64,000 nt of DNA from Pelecanus crispus (lineage: Eukaryota > Chordata > Aves > Pelecaniformes > Pelecanidae), in contig NC_134645.1 of NCBI RefSeq assembly GCF_030463565.1, forward strand, positions 1,495,501 to 1,559,500, given 5' to 3'. Both the position numbers and the translations under genes were made by a program. The notes below the pieces were generated by a model. It had not been told where the DNA came from. It made no database searches and saw only the letters and a list, made by a program, of their open reading frames with translations. Position 1 is the first letter of the stretch, and each line of letters begins with the position of its first letter. Shown piece after piece: positions 40,201 to 50,329 of the stretch.

Positions 40201-43200
40201 GTTCTGTTAGCTGACACGTACGTGTTAAAGCAATATAAAACCTACTAAATTACTACAACTTTCTCTTTAGCTTAACCAACAGCTGTGTTTGGTTATTGAG
40301 CCGTGTGTAGTTTGGTATTTGGGGGGTTATTCCCTGCCTGCACTACACAGTGCTGAATTCCTTATTCCCGCGCACAGGTACCACCTTCAGGCTCTGCGTC
40401 ACTTGTACGTGCTGGCGGCAGAACCAAGGCTCTTAACGCCCGTCGATGTGGATTCAAACACTCCTTGTTACGCGCTGATAGAGGTTACGTACAAGGTAAT
40501 GTGTCTGGGCGGCAATAGGGAGCGAAGGCCTTTGAGAAGGTGTGGGAGACAGCTGAAGGCTCTGATATACCAAAGGCATGCTATTTTCATTGTTGTGGCC
40601 AGCAGCCTTGGGTTTGTTTTCAAGTTGTGGTAGAGACAAGCCAAATTCTACGCAAATAATTGAAGGGTTGCGCTCAGCCCACTCACACCTTGCATGTGCT
40701 TTGATGTCGCCTTGCGAGCGGAATACAGGACAAGTAACAGGCACCACAAAGTCTTCAAACAGTCAGGTGTGTGGTGGCTGACCCAGGGTCGTAGTTGTCC
40801 TCTTCCTGAAGAAGGCAGCCTTTCAAAGGCACAGAGGCGGTTGGAACCATCTCTGGTTTTAAAAGCCTTCTCCTAATTCTGCTGAAACAGGCAACTTAGT
40901 GTTTCTCCTGGGTGCTTGCATTAGAATCATAGAATCGTTTAGGTTGGAAAAGACCTTTAAGATGATCCAGTCCAACCATTAACCTAACACTGCCAAGTCC
41001 ACCACTAAAGCAATTAAGGGTAGAGTAGTAATTTCATGTTTCCTGGCTTGGTGGCATTATGTGTCTTTTGGGGAAGGGTCCGTTCTGCGGGATTGATTTT
41101 TTTACAGGTTTAGGTGAGACAGGTGATGCTCATGAAAGGACTAAAGAAAGGGTTCTTGGGATTTCAGGGGAGAAGAGTTGCAGCATGGATCCCTTGGGGT
41201 TTTGGCAAAGAGTTCTGTATGTTCATAATACAGTTTACTTCTCAAATCTTCAGATTTCAGTTGAAGTGTGCCTGACTCACACAATGTTATGTGTTGATAC
41301 ATCCATGGGAAATATACCTTTAATTTAGGCTTTTGTTTCCTGACATTAAAGGCAATGCGAAGTCATGTATTTACTCAGAACTCAGGAACAGAAACTGACT
41401 GACTTCTGCCAATTGAGTTGTTATAAATGAGATGCACATTTTCTTTCTTTTTGCACAAAAATGAGCTTTACTAATATGTGAATACTGGGGGCATTTTGAA
41501 GGGCACGCAATGGTATGCAGAAGCCACCGAGGAACTGATGGCACCTACGCTTCTTCCAGAGCTTCACTTACTGAAGCAGGTAAAGGAAGTCTCCATTTTA
41601 ATGAGGAATTTAATCACCCGGTTTGTGGCACAAACAGTGCATGAACAGAGACTTAGCGCCTTCTCTTTGATTCCCTGTCCAGCTTTAGCCAGACTCTGGA
41701 CAACGCTGTCCCCTAGTAATGGCTCCGAAGATCAGTGTGTCACTATGGAGCACATGTTAAATTATGCCACATGCTTCTCTTTGGTCTTGATCATAACGCT
41801 TTCAAGATCCAATGTAACAGGGAGTTCCCTGTGCCAGAAAGCTTCACTGTAGGAGAGCCAAAGCCAGGTGCTCTTCCTGAGTTTTCAGGGTGGGGAGCAC
41901 TATCAAAGGGCATGTGCCCTTTTAAGGGCCCAGAGAGACCTGTAGGCTTATGTAGAAAACTCTTAATTTTATGATTCTGGTTATATCTAGTAATAAAAAT
42001 GCTTACATTGACAGATCAGAGTGAAGGGACCACGGTACTGGGAATTATTAATAGATTTAAGCAAGGGAACGAATCATCTAAAGTAAGTATTCTTTATAAT
42101 GCCTAACTGAATAATGACCTTGTAGTAGTAGGGTTTTTTTTTTTTTAATTTTTTTTTAAAACCTCCTCTATTTGTAACACCTACGGTTTGGAAAGAAGTC
42201 TGGTTTTGATCGGTTCACTGTTGTGCATTTGACAGCACTTTAGGGTGAAGAAAGAAACTGCGTAGTTGGTTTCACCTGTTGATGTGAATAATTCATGCAA
42301 AAACAGGGCAGGGGAAAACCTGATAGTAAAAACCGCAGATATTGGCAGCGGGATTGAGCAGTACCAGAAACCATCTTAAACTCATGGTTTTAGTTCAGTT
42401 TTGAGTTGCTGTGATGTCATGTTTCCCAGACTGTTGATACAGTAGTTAGCTAACTGTTACTGCTTTGTGAAATACTATTTTTCTCATGTTACGTGAAGTA
42501 TACAAAGTACTGCTTACTGCATTTTAACTCTCCGTTGGGCAACTGTGAAAAACAGAAATCTTACCGGAATACATAATCTGTGGGTAAAATCATTCTCATC
42601 TTCGTGCTTAGCAGCCTGCAGTGTAACTTGCTGCTGTGAGTAGTAGAGAAGCAGCCAGCTGCATCTTTCATCAGGAACACGGTTTTTCTAGTTACTTTAA
42701 ATTGGGCGCTGCAATGCAGCATCTGTATTGGTCCGTGCCTTTAAAGATAACAACCGGGGGTGAGCGCAGCCTCCTCCGGATCAGGAGGCACGTACTGATT
42801 CATCTGCTGCACCAGAGCTGGCAGAAGCCGCCTTTGTCCTTCTGGGTTGAGCCTTTACCACACTTCGAGCACTTGTTTGTCCAAAAGAGCCTTCCTGTGC
42901 TGCTGCAGCAGAAACCAGCGTGGGTGACTGAGGAACTCGCTGCCTTTGGGACTTGCCCGTTCTCTGGGTCTCCAGATGCTTTGAATCTGTCAGCTCTCAT
43001 GTCACACCACCTTGTCCCCAGCCCTTTAAAATGGTGGGGACCTGGCGGGCATTGTTCTGGAGATAAATGCACGTGTGAGAAATAATTTTCCCTATCTTAC
43101 TACATGCAAGCTGCTGCTGTGTTGTTATGCTAAGCAGTTAGTTTCAATACAGATAATTTAGTTATTTTAAGGATGCCCAGTGCCTGCAGTTAATGGCACA

Positions 43201-46200
43201 ACTGATACTCTAAATGAGGTAAACATGCAGCTGCTTTGCAGTAGTGTAACTTCAAACTGCTGCACGCTTCTATTTGTAGGCTTGGTCAGGAATAGCGGGG
43301 TTTTGTTGGTTGGTTGGGTTTTTTTCCCCTTACGTGGAGAAAGGACCATCACAGCACGCCTTTAAAGCTGTGGATGCCAATTTGCATGGTTTTCCTTGGT
43401 GCTGGGAGCTCATCCTTGAAGAGTCTAACAAGAACCTGCAATGGCTTCAGGAAGTTATATTCCTCATATCTGTAGGGCTCGCCCCTTTTTTTCACCGTTG
43501 CCTGCCATCACATCATGTGTGATAGCAGCCTGCCCTGAAGATACCAAGACTTACATATATGCAAGCGGGGCAGGGTTTAAATAATCAGGACAAAGCCTAA
43601 ATGGGATTATTGCCCATATATGAGCTGCTGGAGTTCACATTTCCTTTACAGGTCCTCCTCATTATGTAGACGTATCAATTTAAAGTAAGCACGGGTGTTG
43701 TTATTTCAGATCAATTCTTTCCAAGGGTGGCGTCTTGTACGTGAAGCTGAGAGCTGGGCAGCTCTCCTACAAGGAGGACCCGATGGGCTGGCGCAGTCTC
43801 TTAGCACAGACTGTTACTCACCAGAACTCTGAAGCTCGGGCATTCAAGGTATCGCTCCCAAACTGGTTTCCTGCCAGAAATGCTGCCTCTAGAAAGGCTG
43901 AGGGAAGCACAGCAGGTTGTGCTGTGTTACTTATTTCCAGTACCTAGGTCTGCCACATGGTCATGAGTACTGAAGTTACTTGCTTTGCTTGAGGGAAAGG
44001 AAGTCTGGTGGCTTTCACAGGGCATGCAATGAGCTTGAGCTAAGAGCAGCTATGTGACTGTACGTTTGTCGTGGGCAGACAGAAGCGTTGGACATGTTTT
44101 GCCCATGATGTGCTTTATGTAGGTTACGATTTTCTCGCTCGTGTGCTGGGGAAGGAAGGGTTGGGTATAAATTACTACTACGCTCGTGCAGTAAAACCAA
44201 ACAGTTCACTTCAAGAGTGTGTTTTAATCTGTTTTTTAGCCAGAAGCAATTTCAGCTTTTACTTCTGATCCTGCTCTGTTTTCATTCGCTGATTATTTTT
44301 GCAAACCAACGGTGAACATGGGCCAGGTATGGTGCCTAGATGTGGATGAGCGTGGTTTCTTGCTTGCATGAATAAAAGGTGGGAAAATCCGATGTTAAAC
44401 TGAGGAGCAGAATTCAGTCCTTCAAGTAGTGGGGAGAGGGAATATTCTAAGGGATGTTTTGTAATACAGAGGTGTAAACCAGTGTTGACCCTATAGTTTT
44501 TGTTGGGTTTGATTGTTTGTTTGTTTTCCCCACTGGTTACATCACAGTTGCTGCTAGTTGTCTACACCAGTTGTACTCATTGCAGAATGTGTTTAACAAA
44601 TACTGAGAGCCCTGTTTGGTGTCCTGAAGCATTTAGGTGAAGTCAGTGCAGAAGGGTTAGGGTGTTTTGCACCGTATTTCTCTGCACAAGATAACTTGGG
44701 GGGGTGGGGGGGAGTAAAATATAGCCACATTATGCCTAGTTTTAGTAAGCCCAGGACGAAAGCAAGCTGTGTAGCGTTGTTAGCTATTGCTAATTTATGT
44801 AATGTCAGTGCATGGGTTAACTTTAATGGAAGGAAATGCGAGCAATGCAAGAACTGTAAATAAGTTGTATCTAGCATGTGTGCTTTGTTAAACATGTGTC
44901 TTTTATCAGAAACAGGAAATCCTGGATCTTTTCTCCTCAATTCTTTATGAGTGTGTTACCCAAGAAAATCCAGAGATGCTGCCCACATACATAGCAATAG
45001 ATCAGGTGGAGTAAACACTTTTTTTCCCCCCCCCCCCTTTTTTTAAAGCTACGCTTTGGCATAAGAGTATTGTTCGTTACGTGTGATTTCTGTAGAAGAC
45101 AGAAAGGAAGAAGGGGAGACGTATTATGGAGCTTACAGGGAGATAGCAGAGATTTTAAAAGCGAATTGGAAAATAATGAAAACTGAAGCTACACCAGAAA
45201 CATTAGCCAGCAGTTTTTCTCAGTAGGTGCTCAGAAGGGCAGCCCGTGGCAAGGGGGAGTTTAGGATTCATTTACTGAATGTTTATGACGGCAACATTTC
45301 TTTCCTCCTCCAGTTCACATTCTCACAGTCACTTTGTATTTCCCTTCTGTTAGGCTGTGAGGAGATTAGAAAGAAGAGAGATGTCCGAGACATTTGAGCT
45401 GTGGCAGATAAAGCTGGTGTTAGAATTTTTCAGTTCCAGAAGTCACCAGGAGAGGATGAGCAGGAATCCAAACAGAGGACTCTTCATGAACTCTGAATTT
45501 CTGCCTGTGATGAAGTGCACTATTGATAACACTTTGGATCAGTGGCTTCAAGGTATAGAGAAGATAATTTTAATCCTGCAGGCATGATCGCAGTTCAGCG
45601 TTCTTGTCTTACCGATTTGGGTTGACTTTAGCCTCAAAAGTACTGAAAAAATGGTAACTGCAGGGAAGGCACTTGCATGTTAGCATAAACCAGCTTGTTT
45701 CAGTTTAGTGTGTTTGGTGTGAAACATTCACTGAAGAACTATGTTTGCCTATATTGGTGGGAAGTTTAGTTAACGTGGAAGATCATGTTTCCCAGAGAAA
45801 ATTCTTTCCTAATATTGCACCGGGAGAATTTTCTAGGAGCAAAAGCAAGGGGTGACCAGAGCAGAATGAAGAAGGCTCGCAAACAAACCCCTAACCCATC
45901 TCTGGGGAGATGGAGACTCTCTTTTCAGCGGGCTTTTTCTGTGGAAATACCATTGTCTTGCCTTTCTGTTTCGTCCCACAAATGCTCTCTAAATTTCATC
46001 AGAGGGTTTTGTGTATTGCAGCTGGAGGAGATGTCTCGCTGCATTCCTACCTAAGCGGGCAGCCCACGGAGGAATCGCAACTGAGCATGCTGGCTTGCTT
46101 CCTTATTTACCACTCTGTCCCGACGCCGGGGCAGCTGGCAGCTGGAGGCTTGGAAGGTAAGACTGGAGTGCAGGACACCACTCTGGACTTGCGCGGACGC

Positions 46201-47290
46201 ACGCTCCCGGGTTTGGCCTTGCATACCGAAAGGAATATATCCTGCAAATTGTGTGACAGCCTGCATTTCCTCTGAAAGCTGTTCCATCGATTTTTATTCT
46301 TTGTTAATTGTCTCGAGTCTGGACAGAAAAGGTAGAAACTTTATGCAGGACTAAAGAAGCCAGAATTAGCCTATATAAAAAAAGTCTTAGCTTTTCCCTG
46401 ACCTGCAGGTAACAATGTTCTCGCAGGCAGCAGGACCAGGTAAGATGGGCTGTGACGAGGAAGAGTGTTCTTTTTGTTGGGCTAACTGTGTCCCAAACAT
46501 CCTTAAATATCTCTCCTCTAAGTACCTAGTCGGAGCGATCACCTGCTCTTCTAGGTTTCCAGCAGTAATCTGATTTGGGATCCAGGGAAATTCTGGGCCC
46601 TTTCACTAGGCAGCTTTTCTCTTGATGTTGTCAGCCCAACCTGGGGTTATACCAGTCCTCCTCTATTTGCCTAAGGTTTCTCCGGTTGCAAAAGAAATGC
46701 AGCTGGACTTCGATTTGGGGAACTCTGTGGCTTGCTTAGGGGTGTGACATGAATGTCACCACCTCAGCGGTGAGAGGAATCTCTTGCTGAAGGCTTTGCA
46801 GAGGCCACAGCCCCCGGCCCAGGCGTCCCGTGCAGGCGATGGCACCCTCAGCATACAGGCTTGGACATTTTCCAGCCAGGTGCCTGAGCATCTGCTCAGG
46901 TCAAAAGGGCTTTATGGAAATCCTGGGTTTTCGTGTCCTCTCTACCAGTTACATGCCTCTATTCTGGGATTTCCTGCCATGTTAATTGAATTTGGGATTT
47001 CTTCGAACTCTGTTTTATAAAAACTTACTTTTTAACCGGTGTTGCAACAAAACGAGCAGCAGTGAGCACATCTCCAGATGACTCTGGCTGACTCCCCTTC
47101 CTCTGTTGACAGTTCTTTTATTGGGCCAGTGTTACACCAAATACGTGCTCATCTTCTTTCTTTAATCTCTTTAGGAAGCACCAACTTCTCTGAGCTGCTT
47201 TTGAAGTTCAAGCAGTTGAATATGCCGGTTCGTGCGTTGCTAAGGCTGGCTCCTCTGTTGCTTAGAAATCCACAGTCCATGGTGCTGTAG
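13018..47290 (+). CDS. ANAPC1: Anaphase-promoting complex subunit 1 (APC1), complete, 47 coding exons
   Basis: APC1 is the largest scaffold of the APC/C, the nuclear and cytosolic ubiquitin ligase that marks cyclin B and securin for destruction. Exons: 13018-13230, 13399-13560, 13726-13777, 13977-14080, 14489-14571, 15719-15792, 16081-16226, 16779-16999, 17636-17845, 18487-18582, 19050-19140, 19259-19324, 20202-20339, 20674-20814, 21198-21258, 21792-21979, 22829-22903, 23917-24182, 25167-25258, 26079-26227, 27876-27954, 28062-28098, 28214-28284, 28411-28589, 31442-31668, 32919-33037, 33533-33804, 34640-34874, 36075-36166, 36334-36468, 36632-36714, 36870-36948, 37580-37654, 38336-38412, 38648-38738, 38825-38878, 39180-39373, 39768-39854, 40378-40495, 41502-41579, 42015-42082, 43710-43848, 44240-44326, 44910-45005, 45354-45552, 46022-46156, 47175-47290. 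All have GT-AG borders, and phases join without a stop for 1,949 residues. Start chosen by match to the family N-terminus (ERATMIAAGDLQEF). Confidence 0.97.
16779..17845 (+). CDS. ANAPC1: ANAPC1 coding exons 8-9: Ser-rich regulatory loop
   Basis: Residues 279-422, very rich in Ser and in Ser-Pro dipeptides (KGDSPVGSPF, SQSRSVSSPSMQSRSPS, SHSPALGVHSF, QSPKRHSITHSPNS). In human APC1 this is the disordered loop in the 300s whose mitotic phosphorylation by CDK1 and PLK1 relieves autoinhibition of CDC20 loading. The visible SP/TP sites fit that role. The exon 8/9 junction splits a Ser codon (AG/C). Confidence 0.92.
18487..24182 (+). CDS. ANAPC1: ANAPC1 coding exons 10-18: rest of propeller and middle domain
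   Basis: Residues 422-796. Strings matching the family: SDLCGQKFLCFLVESQLQLR-type sequence, LIFGSVTNIQAKDAAP, VLEGSGNLVLYSGVV, PVHNRVTL, LPKEIAVQMLVKWYN, SEWNLFVTCLMNMMGYN and SLDSSTLLFTHIPAIFF. The exon 13 acceptor is CACAAAAAG, without a polypyrimidine base at -3; the open frame and family match still fix the border at 20,202. Confidence 0.92.
19848..19910 (+). repeat. TG-rich microsatellite in ANAPC1 intron 12
   Basis: Interrupted TG/TA dinucleotide tract (TGTGTGTGTATG, GTTTGTGTGTGTG, TATATATAC). Confidence 0.8.
25167..33037 (+). CDS. ANAPC1: ANAPC1 coding exons 19-26
   Basis: Residues 796-1114. Includes TGFMHHPSFF, YPYLPGICERSKLVVL, VALYILGDES, HSTSVSSLAEKLVIWMTNVG, DWPEAVCLLIGRQDLSKQAC, an acidic stretch (TESEEDEDGMNDMNEE) and LLQLCQRTMALPVGRGMFTL. 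Exon 22 is only 37 nt. Exon 24 has an AAG acceptor (ATTTTAAG). Exon 26 (32,919-33,037) has a perfect partial copy upstream in intron 24, but only this copy keeps a donor and the correct order. Confidence 0.92.
25796..25818 (+). repeat. Poly-A run in ANAPC1 intron 19
   Basis: Uninterrupted run of more than 20 A. No adjacent transposon body is recognised. Confidence 0.8.
29100..29123 (+). repeat. Poly-C run in ANAPC1 intron 24
   Basis: Uninterrupted run of about 24 C after a T-rich stretch. Such a run is prone to sequencing-length error. Confidence 0.8.
30388..30534 (+). pseudogene. Partial duplicate of ANAPC1 exon 26 within intron 24
   Basis: A 147-bp block identical at every base to 32,875-33,021. 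It carries 44 nt of intron including the TCTCAACAG acceptor, and the first 103 of 119 nt of exon 26. It lacks the exon end and the donor, and it lies before exon 25, so the order is wrong for the normal protein. If exon 24 (phase 0) were spliced into it, the frame would shift and run to a stop at 30,587. Confidence 0.9.
32875..33021 (+). repeat. Source copy of the exon 26 duplication
   Basis: The downstream member of the direct repeat, 2,487 bp from the partial copy. It is part of the functional exon: it has the correct order after exon 25, the donor GTACGT and the full exon 3' end. Confidence 0.9.
33533..40495 (+). CDS. ANAPC1: ANAPC1 coding exons 27-39: proteasome/cyclosome (PC) repeat domain
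   Basis: Residues 1114-1644. PC repeats, shared with proteasome Rpn1/Rpn2, build an alpha-helical toroid. Repeat cores are visible as small-residue helices: TSIGLLLGVSAAKLGTMD, VQVAAVIGIGLVYQGTAHR, SLASGLALGMVCLGHGSN, ATLALAMIYLKTNN, YIIAGACLSLGFRFAGSEN, LLSLAMVMAGSGNLKVL and HHMALGLLFLGGGR. Exon 37 uses an AAG acceptor (TACTTGAAG). Confidence 0.93.
40923..41055 (-). mobile_element. Short CR1-tailed element, copy B, in ANAPC1 intron 39
   Basis: About 133 bp. On the minus strand it starts GCCACCAAGCCAGGAAACAT and ends with the tail TTTTCCAACCTAAACGATTC and ATTCTATG. It is the inverted sister of the element at 7,441-7,577, with the same 5' end. Confidence 0.88.
41502..47290 (+). CDS. ANAPC1: ANAPC1 coding exons 40-47: C-terminal domain and stop
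   Basis: Residues 1645-1949. Includes GTQWYAEATEELMAPTLLPE, VKGPRYWELLIDLSKGT, YVKLRAGQLSYKEDPMGW, FTSDPALFSFADYFCKPTVN, ELWQIKLVLEFFSSRSHQER and, at the end, MPVRALLRLAPLLLRNP. TAG ends at 47,290. The exon 40 acceptor is ATTTTGAAG. No truncation or frameshift is seen. Confidence 0.93.
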
Positions 47291-47545
47291 GTCTGCGGCA
47301 TTTGTTTTGCGTGCCATTACTGAATGGCAGAGCCAGCTGTGTGTTGTTTCACGCTTTTCAAAAACATACAGGTAAAATGTACTTGATTTTGTAACTTCTC
47401 AAACGACGTAAACTTCAAACCTGTCCCCGGATGCAGTGGCTATGACCAGGAGTTATTTATAAATTGTTACAATGAATTTAAAAAAAAAAAAAAAAAATGT
47501 AAAAGCGAACTAATAATAAATTTACTTTTGTAACTAAAGATTGTT
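47291..47545 (+). terminator. ANAPC1 3' UTR and poly(A) signal
   Basis: The canonical signal AATAAA is at 47,515-47,520, 225 nt after the stop, followed by a T-rich stretch. An A17 tract lies at about 47,480-47,497 before the signal. Cleavage is expected about 15-25 nt after the signal. Confidence 0.8.
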
Positions 47546-47725
47546 TACAAATATGTCTTTTATGGTGAATTCTGAAAAGACCTTGGCTGGGGACCATACA
47601 ATTTGTTTGTTTGTATAACTTCTTTGCTTGCGACATATCTTCATCGGCTTCCACGAGGTACTGTAGATCTTGGGCGATAGGCAGCCCAGAAGATGCCAAA
47701 CTTGCTTTTCCTCTTGGGTCTCAGG
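47534..47725 (-). other. Candidate minus-strand terminal exon overlapping the ANAPC1 3' end
   Basis: On the minus strand a good acceptor (GCTTTCCCTTCCAG) ends at 47,726. The following 64 codons are open (PETQEEKQVWHLLG...) to a stop at 47,534. Another frame is also open over most of the stretch. I do not recognise a protein family, and no canonical AATAAA follows on this strand. It could be a tail-to-tail gene end, an antisense transcript or chance. Confidence 0.25.
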
Positions 47726-49480
47726 CTGGAAGGGAAAGCAAGCCACCTGCCATGCCGCTTGCACCGTGCCAAGTACGCTTTTCAAGAACTGGCATGATCT
47801 TTCAGTCTCATTCATGCAATACATTTTTTTTTTTTGGTCTCATAAAGGCTACTGTGTATCTCTTCCATAAGCATCCACACTCTGTAAGTATAAATTGCTC
47901 TGCTCAGTCTCATCCGTGACATACTACTGCACTGTTTACATCTTTTTTTTTTTTTTTTTCCCCCTTTTCTTTTCTAGTCTTTGTTCTGCAATTAGTCAGT
48001 GGCTGCTGAGAAAACACCTGCCTCCACTATGTTACGTTATGTCTGGGCAAGAACTGAAACTACTTACAGACAATTTAAATAATTGGGCATTCGTTTGTGT
48101 TTCCTTCATCTCTGCTACGATGCCGTATGTGTTTCCCCAGAGCACCGAGCTCGGAGCGTGGCTGGCTCCATATTTGTTCTGGGCAGGCCAGGCACTTAAT
48201 TTTTCATAAAACAGGTGGAGTTACTCCAATAAAAGCAGCCAGAGGTTGAATGGTTGCTACTAGAAAAACAGCCAGAGCCAAGCTGTTGGACTCTGCTTAT
48301 TCTGAAGTTTCAAATTCAATCTTACTCTGTGGGGACTTGTGCTGATCTTGCTCCCCTTTTTTTCCAAACCCTCAAGCAGGGGAGCCGAAGGGTTTTAGGG
48401 AGGGGACATAAGGATGGAGGAAGACAACTAGGAGTGATCATGAAGAAAGCGAAAGTAGAAAAATTGTACAAACCTTCTAAATGTTACTAAAAAGATGACA
48501 TCTGACGTGTATTAACCAAGGTTTTCAGTGGTTTAAGATGTACTGAAGCAAGGACCTGAGTTGCAACTGTGTTCTTACATCTTACCTCCCTCCCCCTTTT
48601 TTTTAGGCTGTTAGGAAGTTGATCTAATTTCCTTGGGCACCCACAGAGGAAAGTCAGCGTTTTGTTTCAGGGGAGGTTAAGCCTTTAACCAACAGGACGG
48701 ACAAAGAGCTCAAGGCAGCTGCTTTGCAGCTGTAGCTCGGCTGCCAGCCCCCTGAGCTGTCCCCTTTGTGGGTAGCGCGGCTTCCCGCCTTGGCGATGGG
48801 AAGTGAGCGGAGGGCGAGAGGAAATCAGATGTGTCCTGAGGGAAGTTCCTGCACGGAGCGCACAGGAGATGCCTCCATCCCGGGGGCAAGGGTCTGCACT
48901 GGAGATTTTTGGAAGGGAGAGGGAACACGCTGCGGTGCAGAGACAGCGGGGTTTAGTCTTTTAAAAAAAAAAAACAACAACTCAAAAATCGCCTCCTCCA
49001 GCGTACCTTCTTTATGCGAATTAAATAAACCCCTTAGCACAGAAGTGTGGCAGAAGTGGGGTTTTCCACGCAGAGCCATGAGGGCTGGCCGTGCGCTCCT
49101 GGCCGTTCCTTCCCCTGGGACAGCGGCTTGTGCCGGCTCGGGGGCATGCGTACCTCCTCCCTCGGTGCAGCTTGGGGAAGTTGCTTTCTTCCTTCTAAAT
49201 TGGGGAAATGTGAAGCAGTAAGCGCTCGCTTGCCAAAAGCAATGAAACGGTGCTTTTTCCCCCAGCTCTCCACCCTGACTTTTCTGAGGATGAATGATTT
49301 TTAGCCCCTACCACAGACAGGGAAGGAATGGCACAGGTTTATCTCCGTTACTTTTTTGCCCTGTGCCTGCTGTGGGGGGGAAGAGAAGAGCAGACAGCGC
49401 AAATGCTGGATATTGAGTGAAAAGCTGAGACCCCTGAACCCAAGGTGTGCTAATGCTCGTCACTCTCCTGCTAGATAAAA
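47726..49480. other. Flank beyond ANAPC1, nothing recognised
   Basis: Contains T-runs near 47,824-47,835 and 47,943-47,960 and an A-run near 48,962-48,973. No gene, RNA or transposon is recognised. GC content rises from about 48,700. Confidence 0.6.
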
Positions 49481-49500
49481 GAGGTTTTGTCCGACATTCG

Positions 49501-49580
49501 GAGGAGTTTTGGACAACGAGCCTGCGCCTGAGGCACGTGGTCAGAGGAGTTTTGGACAACGAGCCTGAGGCGCGTGGTCC
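49501..49580 (+). repeat. Two-copy direct repeat
   Basis: GAGGAGTTTTGGACAACGAG begins at 49,501 and again at 49,544. The units are 43 and 37 bp; they differ by a 6-bp CGCCTG insertion and single-base changes (GGCACGTGG against GGCGCGTGG). Confidence 0.85.
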
Positions 49581-49599
49581 GGGCTCCGTCGCGTGCCTG

Positions 49600-50140
49600 A
49601 CGCTGCCCGGTGCCTCGGCAAGCTGGAAGATTCGCCGCGTTTGACTGCGAACGAAATGAAAAAGCAAAGCGGGCTTTCAGCGAGCCCCCTGCCAGGAGGT
49701 GCAAAGCGCAGCTTCTCCGGGGCCGGAGGAAGCATCTCCCCGCGCAGCCGGGGTTGGGATGCTCGGAGGTCCGGCCCCGATGCCCGGAGCGTGCCCAGGG
49801 CACGGATCTACCGCCTCGGCAGCACCCCGCCTGCCATGGCTTCAGCCTCGGGGGGTAGGAAGGCGAGCGTGTGGGTGTGCGTGTGTGCGAGCCTCTCGAG
49901 CTGCATGAAGTCGAGAGAGGCTTCCTGTTTCCTTTTTAAGGTTTAACAGAATTTGAAAGCAGCCGCCGCTGCAACCTGGACCAATGATCTGGGTAGAGCG
50001 GCGGGGGAGTTTCGGCTCGGGGTGCCTGGCGCCCGTTACGAATGCCAGCCTCGCTCCCCGGGCCCCACGTGGAGCCCGCGCGCTCCCTCCGGCCCCGGAG
50101 GGCTGCCAAGGCCCCGGGCTCCCCCGCCACGCCAGGGTAA
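49600..50140 (+). promoter_or_regulatory. CpG-rich block with CCAAT box and splice donor, candidate promoter/first exon
   Basis: CpG-dense sequence with an ETS-type CTTCCTGTTTCC near 49,920, a GACCAATGA CCAAT box at about 49,979-49,987, and a GGGTAAGG donor-type sequence at about 50,136. The combination looks like a CpG-island promoter with a short first exon. No coding frame is recognised. Confidence 0.35.
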
Positions 50141-50236
50141 GGTGCTATTTGCTGCTGCGGGCGAGGCTTTGCGAGCGGTTTAAAACTCTGGTTACTTTAG
50201 CTGCCAGCTGCGAATTGCAAATTGCAAAAAAAAAGA

Positions 50237-50295
50237 AAAAATTATATATATATATATATATACACACACACATTTTATATATATATATATACACA
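50237..50295 (+). repeat. TA/CA dinucleotide microsatellite
   Basis: Two TA runs, each passing into CACACA, set in GC-rich DNA. Confidence 0.9.
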
Positions 50296-50329
50296 CGCAT
50301 GCGGTAAATTTTGCAATGCCTTACGCTCC

